Below are positions 1 through 12,400 of a stretch of DNA of 64,000 nucleotides, one piece after another; positions within the stretch are counted from its first letter, which is position 1, and each line of letters begins with the position of its first letter. The notes beneath the pieces are model-generated. The model ran no database searches and was not told the origin of the DNA. It saw only the letters and a list, made by a program, of their open reading frames with translations. The stretch is from Prostheceraeus crozeri (lineage: Eukaryota > Platyhelminthes > Polycladida > Euryleptidae). The stretch spans positions 124,001 through 188,000 of the forward strand of contig CAJQUW010005326.1 in assembly GCA_907163375.1 (NCBI GenBank), written 5' to 3'. A program made the translations under genes and the position numbers.

Positions 1-3000
1 AGTATGTTGAAGTGTTATCATTGTGATCTGCACTCATTTCAGTCGCATTGTGTAGATCACATTTAATGAAAGATGCATATCATTACAGAATTATTAATAA
101 CAACGAATTTATCACATTGATAGTCATTCGAAATTAATATTTGTTGTTACATTCAGGGAACATTTAACTAGTTTTTATAGATTTAAGAAAGATTCATGCC
201 AGACATGAGATTCCGTGTTTTTGCTACTTTTTGTTATTTATGTTTTTTATTGTGCGAATATGTATCGGAAACAGTCATATTTCTTTATTGTCCTACAATG
301 AATTGACAAATCGGTGAGCACATTGGAAAAGTGAATAGCACAGATAAGTTATGAATGAGAGCAAGACTATTTACGAGAGAAAGGAAAATTTATTTGATAG
401 AGGAATATATTTTCAAATGTGTTTTCAAATGCTACAAACCAGGAAATGTTCACGACAGTTTTGATTTCGAGAATTAGGTTCAATTCGCAAAGCCTGTCTT
501 CTTTGTTTCTAGTTAAACACTCAAGGACCCTGCTTTTAAATATCATAATTATGTATTACCAAGTGATAACTCTGCTATCTCAAACAGTATGAAACAATAA
601 GCATTGCCAACCTAATAGCAAACATTGCAGTTCTTAGGCTACATACGGGTTACACAAAATTCATGTGAGTTTATTTCTAAAAGTTTGATTTGTTTCATTC
701 TGTTCTTTCAGCTTCTGTAAAGTCTGAAACGTCCAACTTGCATGTTTCGATTCTGGATAAACAGCTTCATATTAATGTTGTAAATTACTTTGGTGACTTG
801 CGTATTGTAGGAAATATTTTCAGTATACAGTGCTCGCCAAAAATCTGAAAGGCACTATTACATGTGCTGCAATACTCCGGATATTCCGAAATCTACGAGG
901 TTTAACTGTCAGCAGTTTTTGTAAAGATTTTAGAATGCTTTCGCGTGCATTTAGGCGTTTTGAAGGAGATTTCGCGAGCTTGTGCACTGCACATGGACAT
1001 TCACGTATGTGACATTTTCAAACACAGCAGCACTCGTAAAGAAACGGTTAGAAATAAATAAAATTTCTGTTCTCGGATAATGAACAGATACATCAACATA
1101 GAGAACGCGTGGGTAACATTCAAAAAGATCGCTGAATCGACGCAGATTTCTCGCTAGGATATGCGTGAAAAAATGGATAGTGACTTTGAACCGACCGCGA
1201 CTTGGAAAACTTAAAACATGCAGATTAAGTGAATATTCAGCCGATGCCACGATCTTGTCATATAATATATGAAATAAATTCTAACTCTTCTGTTTTGCAC
1301 TTAGTGTTTGTTTTATTGAACACAGCATTTTTTTATTGGTCACGATCTCTACTTTTGAAATCACGATACGTTTGAACGACTTCATCAGCGTGATAACTTG
1401 ATAAATGTAGAGGAATCAGGTTTTCCAGCACGGTCAACTTTATATTTTGATTGTTGTGTCCATTAGACCTTTCGTGTAATATTTCAGTTTTACATGAATC
1501 GAGTTTAGCCCTCAAGTTATTCGCGTTTCTTTTTTGGATTCGTAATCTGAGCAGTCACACTTGTAATGGAAACATCTACGAACATGTGTCATTCTGCAAC
1601 CTGATTTGTGAAATTACAATTTATTCCTATCAATTGCGAAGTTCTCAAAAATTTTTACAATGAAGATTTCGGTTTTCAGATTATCAATCTAAACTTAAAG
1701 AATGTCCCAAATTTAAGATCACATAAGAAAATGCCAATAAAAAGCCAAAAAATATTCTGTTCGTCAAGTTATCGTTAAACTTTTCAAATGGTCTTTGTAA
1801 CGATTTAAGAAATGCGAAGGTAAAATTTGAAGTTTCTACTTTTTTCTGACGAGTCTGTTACACTTTGTTTGACTGGAAAGACTCATGACAAGATTTTTAT
1901 TTTCAAAATACATTGACTTTCAGGATAGAAATCACAAATCAAATAATACACTTATTATTCCGGATAAAGTGTTCAGTATTGATAACTTTAGAATTCTATT
2001 GTTTTGACACTGAGAAAAGTCAAGCCGCTACGTGCAATAACCCAGCATTTTATGTACGTTGAGTAATTGATTTTTCTAACATTTTATGGGGATAGCAAGG
2101 CTTAGATCCGATCATACGGATTGGGTCCTGATCATGTCACTGATCTGGTAATCCAGCAGATAATCCGGATCTTTTGAAATGGCATTCGGAAGTCTAAGCG
2201 AACTAGCGGGTAGGTCGTGTCATGCTCAGATGATGTGCAGCACGTATTCACATCGCGGCCTGAAAGGAGCTGTAGTCACATCACGTTCATTTGAATTCTG
2301 AAGGCATTGGCAAATTGTCTGTGAATCAGTATTGAAGCCTGTTGTAGACAGGATTTGCGATTTTGCAGATCCTTGAAAAGATCAGATAATGAGCGGATTT
2401 CATGATAGAGGCTCAGTAGCTATTCCATGATCAATGGATTTCATAGGCTTATTACGCATGCAAGTTCGTGACTATGTTTGTATCGGGAAAGTCCTAAAAA
2501 TCATTTTCACAAATTATTTGATGTAATTAAGATTTGGCAGATCTGTCGCTAACGAAGTTTTTTTGTCCGTTTCGACAATGTAGCGCTTAAAAAGGCATAA
2601 GTTTTCCGCCTTTTGTCTGCCACTGGCTGAATATTAAGAGAAACTGGTTTATTGGGTTTATCATTCAATCCTCCGAGAATGAGTTGCATTCCACCACAAG
2701 ACTTGCGAGATAAAGCAGGTCGACGAGAACATTTTCGTCAAATAAATTTTATTTAATTGTTGATATCAAAGAGAAATTGATTTAATCTCACATATCACAC
2801 CAATAGCATGCAGCTACACTTATGCAGTCAGGCTAAGTGTATATTTTTGATTTGATATTAATAGCGGATCATTTTAATGTTCCCTTGCTTGACAGATACC
2901 TGTATCAGCGAACTTCTTCACATCACGAACATTTGCGACAATAAAAAAATGAGAGTCAAATATTGAATAATTACTCGAGCAGACCCTGATCCGATTCGGT

Positions 3001-3301
3001 TGATCCTGTTAGTAATACTGCTTATGAGTATGATTTTACATTTTGAAAGGGAAAAGTATTGAAAAATTGTAAATAAATAAATATAATACACATCTTCTGG
3101 CTAAGTCTTGGTGTCCAATTTCATCTTGCATAGATTGAACTTAGTTAAGCACGCTTAACTTAATAGTGGTGAAGTTGTCTGCATAACCTACATAAATTGG
3201 GCCCATCCAAGCACGAAGTTGTTGTTCATCCCTTATAAAATTATTTTTGTCGAGTCACATTGGGCGACGTTCACTCATTTGCTTTTTTGTCCTCTTTCTA
3301 G
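1..3301. other. BBS7 upstream intron or 5' flank, no firm feature
   Basis: AT-rich sequence before the first visible BBS7 exon. I searched for the missing BBS7 N-terminus, which in other animals ends in a conserved CFGMKKGE-like stretch, and did not find it. Short open frames at 700-850 and 951-1250 have no recognisable motif. The end of this stretch (about 3285-3301) is the pyrimidine-rich acceptor of the first visible exon. Confidence 0.6.
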
Positions 3302-3477
3302 AGTGTCTATAAAACTCTACCAGGGACGCCTATTTCACGATTAGAACTTGGAGGTCAGCTCGGACAAACACGAGAGAAGATCTTCGTAGCCGCAGGAACT
3401 GATGTCCGCGGATATACGAAAAAAGGAAAGCAATTTCTCCAATTTGATACTAATATCACGGAGCAGCTGAAAGCACT
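3302..3477 (+). CDS. BBS7: BBS7 exon A (first visible; propeller)
   Basis: Encodes a propeller segment with [18 protein letters not shown] and [18 protein letters not shown], matching the family's conserved KTLPG, LELGG and RG(F/Y)TK(R/K)GKQFL blocks. The acceptor is a pyrimidine run ending TCTAG. The donor is GTGAGT at 3478. The exon has 58 codons plus 2 nt, completed by the first base of the next exon to give Leu. It starts in frame with Ser, so the upstream intron is phase 0. Confidence 0.93.
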
Positions 3478-6400
3478 GTGAGTAACTTAGTATGTTTCTT
3501 TAGTATTAGTAGTATCTTAGTTTTAGTATATCTTTTTTCGGACTCACACGATCACTATACAAAGTCACTGATTACATAATCGCTTTTGTTTAGGCGGTAT
3601 CTACGACGGGATTGATCATGGGGGGAGACGGTTTCAAAATCTCGAAAAAGGGGATTACGTATTTCTTGAGCGACTCCTTAGAATATCAAGTTACGAGTAA
3701 TAAAAATATTAGTTCATAATCATAGCTTGTCTACCGATGACTTAGACAGCGTTAACATGGCCAGACTTTTTTGTAATTGTAAAAGCTTTGGTCTGAATGC
3801 TCCTTCTGTCTACTTCCAATGACATTCTCGGAGTGAATCTCCCAGAGATATCCCGACGGATCGCATTTTCAGAATTGCTGTTCGGAGTAAGAACATTTTG
3901 ATTTGAGCTCATGTCACCTTGCATAGCCGATTTTCTACACTCGACCATACGACCAGCATATCACTGAGTAATATTCCTAGCCACTGTGCAAGAACAAGCA
4001 AGAATCAAGGAAACTCAGCCACTGTTGACGAGACACAAGTTAACAAATTTCAAATGTATTCGGTAGTGTCGATGTTTTCACTGGACAGCCATTAAGACGA
4101 TTTAAACGATGGAAATGGACCATTAACAAATGACCACACATTTGATAGCCCTGCAGGGGAACTGATTTTTCGCTTTTTAAATCCCTACTTCAGTTGTATT
4201 TTCCTTGTTTTTGATGAATAACATGCTAATTTATTATTCACGATTTCAACAGGTTGATGCGCTTGTTTGATCCTTGATCATATCACTCATCCATTTACAT
4301 TCGTGTTAGCCTATTTGATTTTGTTAGTTTGTGAATATACGAAAATTCAACCTTAAATACTTCATAGGCTACGAATGAATCGTAATAGGGTTCTGAAGGC
4401 ACTCGATCAACTCGAAGCTCGAGTGCTCGCTGTTGGAGTCGAAGAGTCGAGCTCTACTTCAGTTGTATTTTCCTTGTTTTTGATGAATAACATGCTAATT
4501 TATTATTCACGATTTCAACAGGTTGATGCGCTTGTTTGATCCTTGATCATATCACTCATCCATTTACATTCGTGTTAGCCTATTTGATTTTGTTAGTTTG
4601 TGAATATACGAAAATTCAACCTTAAATACTTCATAGGCTACGAATGAATCGTAATAGGGTTCTGAAGGCACTCGATCAACTCGAAGCTCGAGTGCTCGCT
4701 GTTGGAGTCGAAGAGTCGAGCTGTTTGAGTTTTTTCCGAGACGTAAATTGAATTTGATTTGTTTGCTAAGTTTGTAATAGTAGCCGCCTTTGGAATAGTT
4801 CGAAGAGGTCTTTCAAACGTGCGGATCTATAGACACTTAGACAATGCTCATTCAATGAAAAAGTCATCCGTTATTGCTTATTTTTGATTATGTGGAGAGG
4901 AGGATAGCCTTTTTTTAAGGTCAGCTACTTTATTTTGGTAGCTCCTCTCGCTCTTATTGAATTTGGAGTTTTCCAAAATAAAGCAGCTGACCACCAAAAA
5001 AGGCTATCCTCCTCTCCACAGCATCAAAAAGCATACAATCCTACTCTATGATGTAAGCCTACTCTAACCTGAAACGGTGGCGACTCTCCTGTTCCACATC
5101 GAACCGTTCAGTGTCTTGCATTGCATAGACTCTTGCCCACGCGAACCAGCTTCTCTATCACACCTCTCTGCCATAGACACCAGCATGCGTGCTCCCATGG
5201 TACTCGGTCATATGCCTTCTGTAGATCAACGAAGGTCATGTACAAAGCTTCATTTTATAGTTTTCTCTTGTATCTGACGTGCAATTACATGTAACAAGGG
5301 GTTCACTGCTCCCCTTCCATGCTGGAACCGACATTGCATTGCGTAGCCTCCTGTCCATATTATCTCAAAGGCTTCCTGTCCATGTTTCAAAACCTCAGTG
5401 CCTCTACAATTTCCGCATTCCGCGGCGCTTCCTCTGTTTTTGAAACCGATGACCATGACACAACTTTCCCAGTCTTTGAGTATGATTTCATTATGCCATA
5501 CCTTATTTCATCACTTCCGTCAACCAATCGATGCCCTTGTGTCCTGGTGCCACAAGCACTTCACTAGCTAGTTCTGTGTGACATGCAGTCCTGCCTTTCT
5601 TCATATGCCTGACCACTACGCCCACTTATTTTCTCTTTTGATTTCTCCCTGCATGCTTCTTGTAGATCCTCTCTTTCATCTTCAGTATTCAGTAATTCTT
5701 CAAAGTATTCACCCCACCACAACCAGTTGCCATCCTTGTCTTAGATAGCTGCCATGTCTCCAGTGTCCCTTTTATCGTGGATTCTGGCTTTTGCAATCCT
5801 GAATATTGTCTCCTCTCCCTCTCTTGTTTCCGGTTCCTGATACGACCCCTGGATGCCTCTGTTATAGCTCTGACAACTGCCCCCTTTGCATGATGCTTCT
5901 TTAAATTGCAACATGTTTTAGGACACGAACTTCCTTTCAGTTCTTAGAAGTTTTTTCTTCTGAATTGCCTTTTGAACTTCATCTGTCCACCACCATTCTG
6001 CTCTGTTCTTGCTTCTTCTGCATGCCTTCATTGTATCTTCCATCACAATCTCCTTCGTCTGATTCCGCGACTCTTCAGCTGCTGCTGTTGGGTGTCGGTT
6101 GTTTTTCTTTCTTTGTACCTCATCCCTGAATTTTGATTGTGTCACCTTAACTTCTATAATCAAACTTTGCCTTTCCTAATCGTTTTTTCTTCCTTAGAAT
6201 TTTGGGTCTCCTTTCGGCAGGCTCCTCTCATTACCATGTAATAAATTTGACTCGATTATTTCCGCTGCTATGAGTTACCAAGTGCTCCACTATTCCACAA
6301 GGACTAAACATAGACAAAGTGAATTATTTTGTTTGTAAAGGAGTACGTTTTTGATAAGCCTACTTGCTGGGTATGATAGGACTGAATATTCTGTCGGTTT

Positions 6401-9400
6401 TGGTGAAATGACATCGCTCAAAAGCTCGTCTGAAAATGTAGTCGCTTAGTTTTCTGTCGAATGGTTTTTAGTCAATGAACACGGTCAATACCTAACAAGT
6501 TTCACTACCGATAAATAACATTCACAAAAATGCCTAGCATTCAACTGGGCCTATTAGTCGTGTCTACTTTTCCAAGAAATGCATTACTCGTTGTTTTGCT
6601 TTTTGTCAATAACATAATATACGGTAAATTAAACCATAAGTGCCCAATTTAGTTTTGCTTAATATTATTTTCATTGGGTTATTGGAGGATAATAAGCTTG
6701 AATTTGACGTGCTTCTGATTTTTGAAAATTGCCTTTCAAAAAGGGAATAGACGTGTACGACGACATGCATTATGGCATATGATTTGACCTTATCATAATA
6801 CATGACGTAGCCTAGAGAATTGGCCATTGTCAGTAGATAATTATGGTTATTTATAAATTATGATTCGGCCTAGGAGCCATTCTTCCACAAAATTAGAAAC
6901 AAGAAAGTAGGATTTAAAAAATTTGCAAATTATTTTTCATTAATGTTATTGTACTCGTGCTATATTATTAATGTAATATTATTATTTACCAATAATCAAA
7001 AAGTATTTAAATGGCTGTACTGATATTTTTTAACAAGAATTAACTGAGTGACAAACTTGTTAGAAAAATTTGAGATCAGTAGGTCATTCAATTGAATATT
7101 ACAGACCTGCTTGTTTGTTTTCAAGAGAAACGGTGTACAGTAGACTATCATTTTGCTGAATACTTATGTGTTCAATATCATTAATATTAGTTATGTAAAC
7201 CTAGACTTTCCACATTCATGGGCCAAAATTTGACAAATTGGTTTCAGCCGTTTCGGTACTTGCACGTTTCTCTACAGTTCGAGCCTAAGCTCTTTATCAA
7301 TACTGCGCCGGCGGATTAATATCTACAAGTGTAGTGAGATGCTGCTGTGACACAACGGTTAAGTGCTTTTGTTCTTATGGTCGAGCCACGAGTGATATTG
7401 GAAGTTGGTAGTAAGGGCATCCAGACAAGCAGTATCTCTCCATCTAAAAGCTGACTATGTCAGCACCGTCCAAGCCACCGCAGGTGCAGTAGTGACATTA
7501 AAGCTAACGTATGATAAAGTACGCATCTAGCTCAAAGCCACTATATTGGGAGCTCAACAGATAGAAGAATCAGACGATGCACGTGTTCTGCGATCGGAAG
7601 ATTGAAACAGCAAACAGCATTATTCATAACTATACTATAAGTATGATGGCTTCTCTTGACTTGACTGACGACCGACTATAGACTCCAGTAAAGCAAAAGT
7701 TTGATAGGTAGGGCCCTGTCGTGACTTTCAGCGTACAGTCTGACTCGGCTGACTGACTCGACGCTCAAGGCCTAAAAATGTAATGAAATAAGTTTCGATA
7801 ATCATCTGACGACTTAAAGTCAGTCATAGATCTTCAGTTTCCACAAAGTTGATCGATGGAAATGAGAAGAGACTGAATCAATCAATTCTTGTGTAAAATT
7901 ATTATCAATTTTTTCCTCGATGATTCCCAAATTGAATAAAGTATTTATAGGCTGTGTACAATTACATGTATTCGTCTTTCTTTAGATGTCGAACACAACA
8001 CTAGAATTTGTTGTTGACTAATAGGCTGTCGATCATCTGATGAATCCTGAAAGGTGGATGCAAAGTATATTGCAAATTGAAATGGTTAATGATTGTTTAA
8101 AGTCACTACTCCCCATACTGGGGGCTTGGATGGTGCTGACATAGTCAGACTTTGACTGTGATCGTTTAGTCCGGATGCCCTTCCTCGGCTTCCTGACGAC
8201 TTCCAATGACACTGGGCCTCAATCTCTGGAGAAGCACTTGACCACTGTGCCACGGAGACCACTCAGTGGTTTATTACAAATTATATCAAATTTTTGACAC
8301 AAGGAAGATGAAGATATAATGATTTCACATTGAAAATGTCAATCAGTTTTGCAAACATTTTCTTTCCAGTTTTACAAAACCAGCAACGAAATTTCAAGCA
8401 TATTGATACAGATATTTGCTAGGTATTTGCACAACCCTAATAAAAATTATCTTTTTTTTGCGATTATGATTTGCATTACAAATGTAAAAGTCTTGTGAAT
8501 GAATGAATTTTTATCGATGACTGAAACTGATTGACTTGCTTTTGCGATATTATTGGTTGCTATAAACAGGAAGTGATAGAAGCGATCGTTTTCATTGGAA
8601 GCAAGCGCCCGACAGTCGCTTCCGTTTTCGAAAGTATCAGGACACTAATGACTGACATGATAGTAGTTCGCGTGTCAGGGCAAGGCGAGGCACTTCTGAG
8701 TTTTGACCTGAAGTCTTGACATGAGTTAAGTAATAGTTGTCATATTTAGTGCTTACCCTATTACACCTAATTACAAATTGGCACCTGTATTACTAAATGT
8801 AGTTACTTTTAATTTTCTCATTATGATGAAAACAAAGGTGTATTATTTCAGAATACTGGCATTCGAAATTAGAAAACCTCAGTATCATCTTATTAATGAC
8901 AACTCTACACAATGCGGATTGGTGTGTATTGAGGCAATTTCATTGTAGCATTCTCAAACACTCTCTTGGTGGTTTAGAATTTTTTTTGCTACACAGTTGT
9001 TGAGAAAATGTTACGTTTTTATTTCACATTTTCCAAAGGTCAAAATTTTCAGTAAATTTGAAAAATATTTGACTTTTTGGCAAGTCAAAAGAACGCATAC
9101 AAGTCAGCTGGTGTTTACGACAAAAGGTTCGTGGAGACTCCGAAGTGTTAACGTCAGAACCTATAGCAAAAAAGTGGAAAATGAAGAAAAGAGCCTCGGG
9201 ACAGGGAACAGGGCTTAGCCCATGTCCCGTCTCCAATAATTGGAAACGAAAGTGGAAGCGGTTGAGTTGAAGTGGAAGCGAATAAAAATATATCGCTTCC
9301 GCAGCCCTGGTTATGAAAAGAAATACTATTCTGACTGAATGAGCTTTTGAATATTACGAATCATTTAAGATTGCAATGTTGTCGTGCCGTTTTGATTATC

Positions 9401-12400
9401 ATATTTCACAATTCAATGAACGTATTTATTTTTCAGTCATATCGAGGGCTCACATCTGTTTGTCGCTGGCAACTATATCTATCAGCATTATCAAGATTTG
9501 CGCGATACTGACTACTTGCTTTGCGCTGACCTCATCAATGATCTCATTTGTCTTCCTATGGAGAAAGTGGAAGAAGCCACTCCTGTGCTTGCCTGTCAGG
9601 ATCGTGTTCTTCGAGTTCTCAAGGTCAGTCATCGCAGTGTGCAGCTGATGGTTTCAAATTGGTTCAAAATGCATGCAAAGAATGTGTAATGAATATGTTC
9701 AATGTGCATCGATGATAGCGTTGATATGCCATCCCTCTCTTCCGTTTTCTGAGAAGATATTTATGGCTTAAAAGAAATTGCAAAAAATTTTGCTTTATTG
9801 TCTCAAGTTAGCTCAAACTTATTATCATAATCATTATAATTTATTTCTATATTTCATTGCAACACCCCTTGAAAGATATATACATACTAGCATAAGACAC
9901 CAGAGTTTTAAAATTTGCCAGTGTTTTCTTTTAAACAACTATTCCCTACGCAGTTTTACAGAAAAGTAGAGCCTTGAGGCAGTCTCGCATCGATGAATAA
10001 ACTTTAATTGCTACAATGAATGACAGCACGCATTTTGTCAGCCAGTTAAAGTCAAGTGATAGCCTTGGAATCATAATCTGAAATGTAAACGTGCGGAATT
10101 AACATTTTGTAAGATCATTGAGGTCAAGGCCTGTTTTGCAAAATTAAACCCGGAAAATTTGTAATTAACTTCCTTCAGTCTTAGATTAACTTTCAATAGA
10201 GATCTGAAAATATCTTGTGTACTCCTGCTACTGAGAAATCAAAAATCAGTAGCGACATAATAAAGAATTTACAATGTATTTTTACTGAATTAAGTTAACT
10301 CAAATTGCCATGCAAGGGCGGCTAGCAGGACTCGAACCCACTATCTATCCATGCTATTTAGACCTGAAAAACATCAAACGAAAAATGAACAGTGAGACAT
10401 CACTGCGTGACGTCTCATTAAAAAAACTTAAATGAGCGCAGGTAACCCAAAAAACCCAGCAAACTCCCCCAGGTAACCATAAAAACCTAAACAAAACGGT
10501 TAATTATGGTAAGAAAAACCTAGAAACCAAAAAAACTTCTGTTTTTAGGCCTAGGAGGCCTGTGAGCGAGTCAAGAAATTTGACGAATAAGTTTCCGGTG
10601 TAAATGTCGTAAACAAACTGTTATGCATGTGACTGAAGATTTGTATCAACATGCTTGGTTCATGACAATCAAATGAATTACTACTTCAGGGCTCTGATCT
10701 TCACTACGAAGTGGAAGTTCCCGGACCTCCGACCACACTTGGCTTACTCGGCAACACTGGCGGTGACATGGGAGATGAGGTCTTGTACGGGACTGCTGAT
10801 GGAAAAGTTGGCTTAGTCAATATCGGCGATGCAAAACCTACACATCGATGGGAACTGACCAACGAGAAGAGTCAAGGTGGAATTACCTGTATGGACAATT
10901 ATGATATCACAGCTGATGGAGTTCCAGAGTTGATATTGGGAAGAAATGACGGAACTGTGGACATCTATACGTTTGATGAGACTGATGAGCCGCAGCTGAA
11001 ATTATCTGTGGTAAGAAGAGCTATCTTGATTTGTTTTCAAGAGTAAAATTCGAAAATAAATTTGATTTTCCGTTCTAGCAGATGACCATTGCACAGACAA
11101 CTCCAGAGATCTAAGAGTCAGTGTCCAAAATGAAGAACCTCACCTTTGCCTTGAGTCTATGCCATAGCTCGACGAACTGCCGACTAATGTTTTTTTCATA
11201 TACAGGAACATTTTTACTGAAGCGTGCTAATTTGCGAAGTCTCAACGAGGTTAAATGAGCATTATTATTTATCGGACTACCCAATTTCCCATCAGAACCG
11301 CTCTACGAAGCTTTTATTCTGCTCACCATTTATTTGTTCAGTTTCGATCTGTTGGCAGTCGTTATGCTGCATCCATTTCCATTTCTGGACAGACAAGTTG
11401 CTATTACCTGTACGGCTCCAACATGGATGCCTGGACACTATGGTACATCTCAATGTCCACGGCACTATCTAGGAGTTCTTGGATCAAAGGATTTTACTCG
11501 TTGTTCAGCTGCCTCTCCTGGCTTTCTTTCAATGATGCAAAGCTGCTGATGTGTGTGACTTGTCCATCTAGTCATTGAATTTATATTATTCACAAATATT
11601 TGTCGATGATTCATTTTAGATGCAATGCTATTTGGCAACATGAAGTTACTTCATCGAATTGACTTAATGAAGTAAATGGACCACCTCAATTATGTGTCAG
11701 CATTAATGCCATTATCATGTCATCTAACCACGTCGTACATCATTCGAGAGCTGATATTTTGAGCCTTTAAATAAGCTAATATACCAACGTATCGTGATAG
11801 TATATTCTGAACAGTTATCAAAATAGAATTTTGCTCCATCATAGGTTTATCGCAGTTCCTCATAGTTGTTTTTCATTAAAAGAAAATCATGGTTTTGATA
11901 GTGAAGCAGGCATTGGGAGAAGGGGTGTTTTCAGACATTCCTTTTACGCATTGTAAGTCACCTTTGGTCGAAAATAACCTTTCTCGTCATGCTTGATTCA
12001 GCGTCATTTTCAATTGTTTTGTCTAAAAACTGCGATTTCAAGATGGAGCGAAATTTATCTTCATCACTTTCCAGAATACACGATGACGGACATGTTGGTA
12101 AAAGAGCTTGCACTGGACATCTAGCTCCATGAAATCAGTGGGACAAAACCTACTTATATCATGATTCCAAAGCGATGCATAAAAAAATAAAAGTTCCTTG
12201 CTTATACTCGGAAGCACATTCGGCGACACGCTACTCTTCCATGTGGCCGAGTTCCATTTATCCCACTCTCATTCTTTCTCGCTGAATGTTCAGTAGGAAT
12301 GCAGAGTGTATCTATTTTAAAGGTCTTAGGTTTGAGCCGACTGAGATTTGAACCTAGGTCTCCCGGACACAGAACTAACACTACCACAAGGCTACAGCGC

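Noticed and set aside
830-850. Possible left terminus of a Tc1/mariner element (CAGTGCTCGCCAAAA)
   Set aside because: No matching inverted end was found downstream.
703-860. Open stretch after a TTTCAG, possibly a last exon
   Set aside because: No recognisable peptide, and the end merges with a TACAGTGCTCGCC sequence that looks more like a Tc1/mariner-type terminus without a partner.
10318-10375. B-box-like GGGTTCGAGTCC on the minus strand
   Set aside because: No A box at the proper distance and no cloverleaf, so neither a tRNA nor a clear SINE.
11224-11578. Overlapping open frames with a coding-like feel in BBS7 intron C-D
   Set aside because: No frame shows a domain, the frames compete with each other, and there is no splice support.
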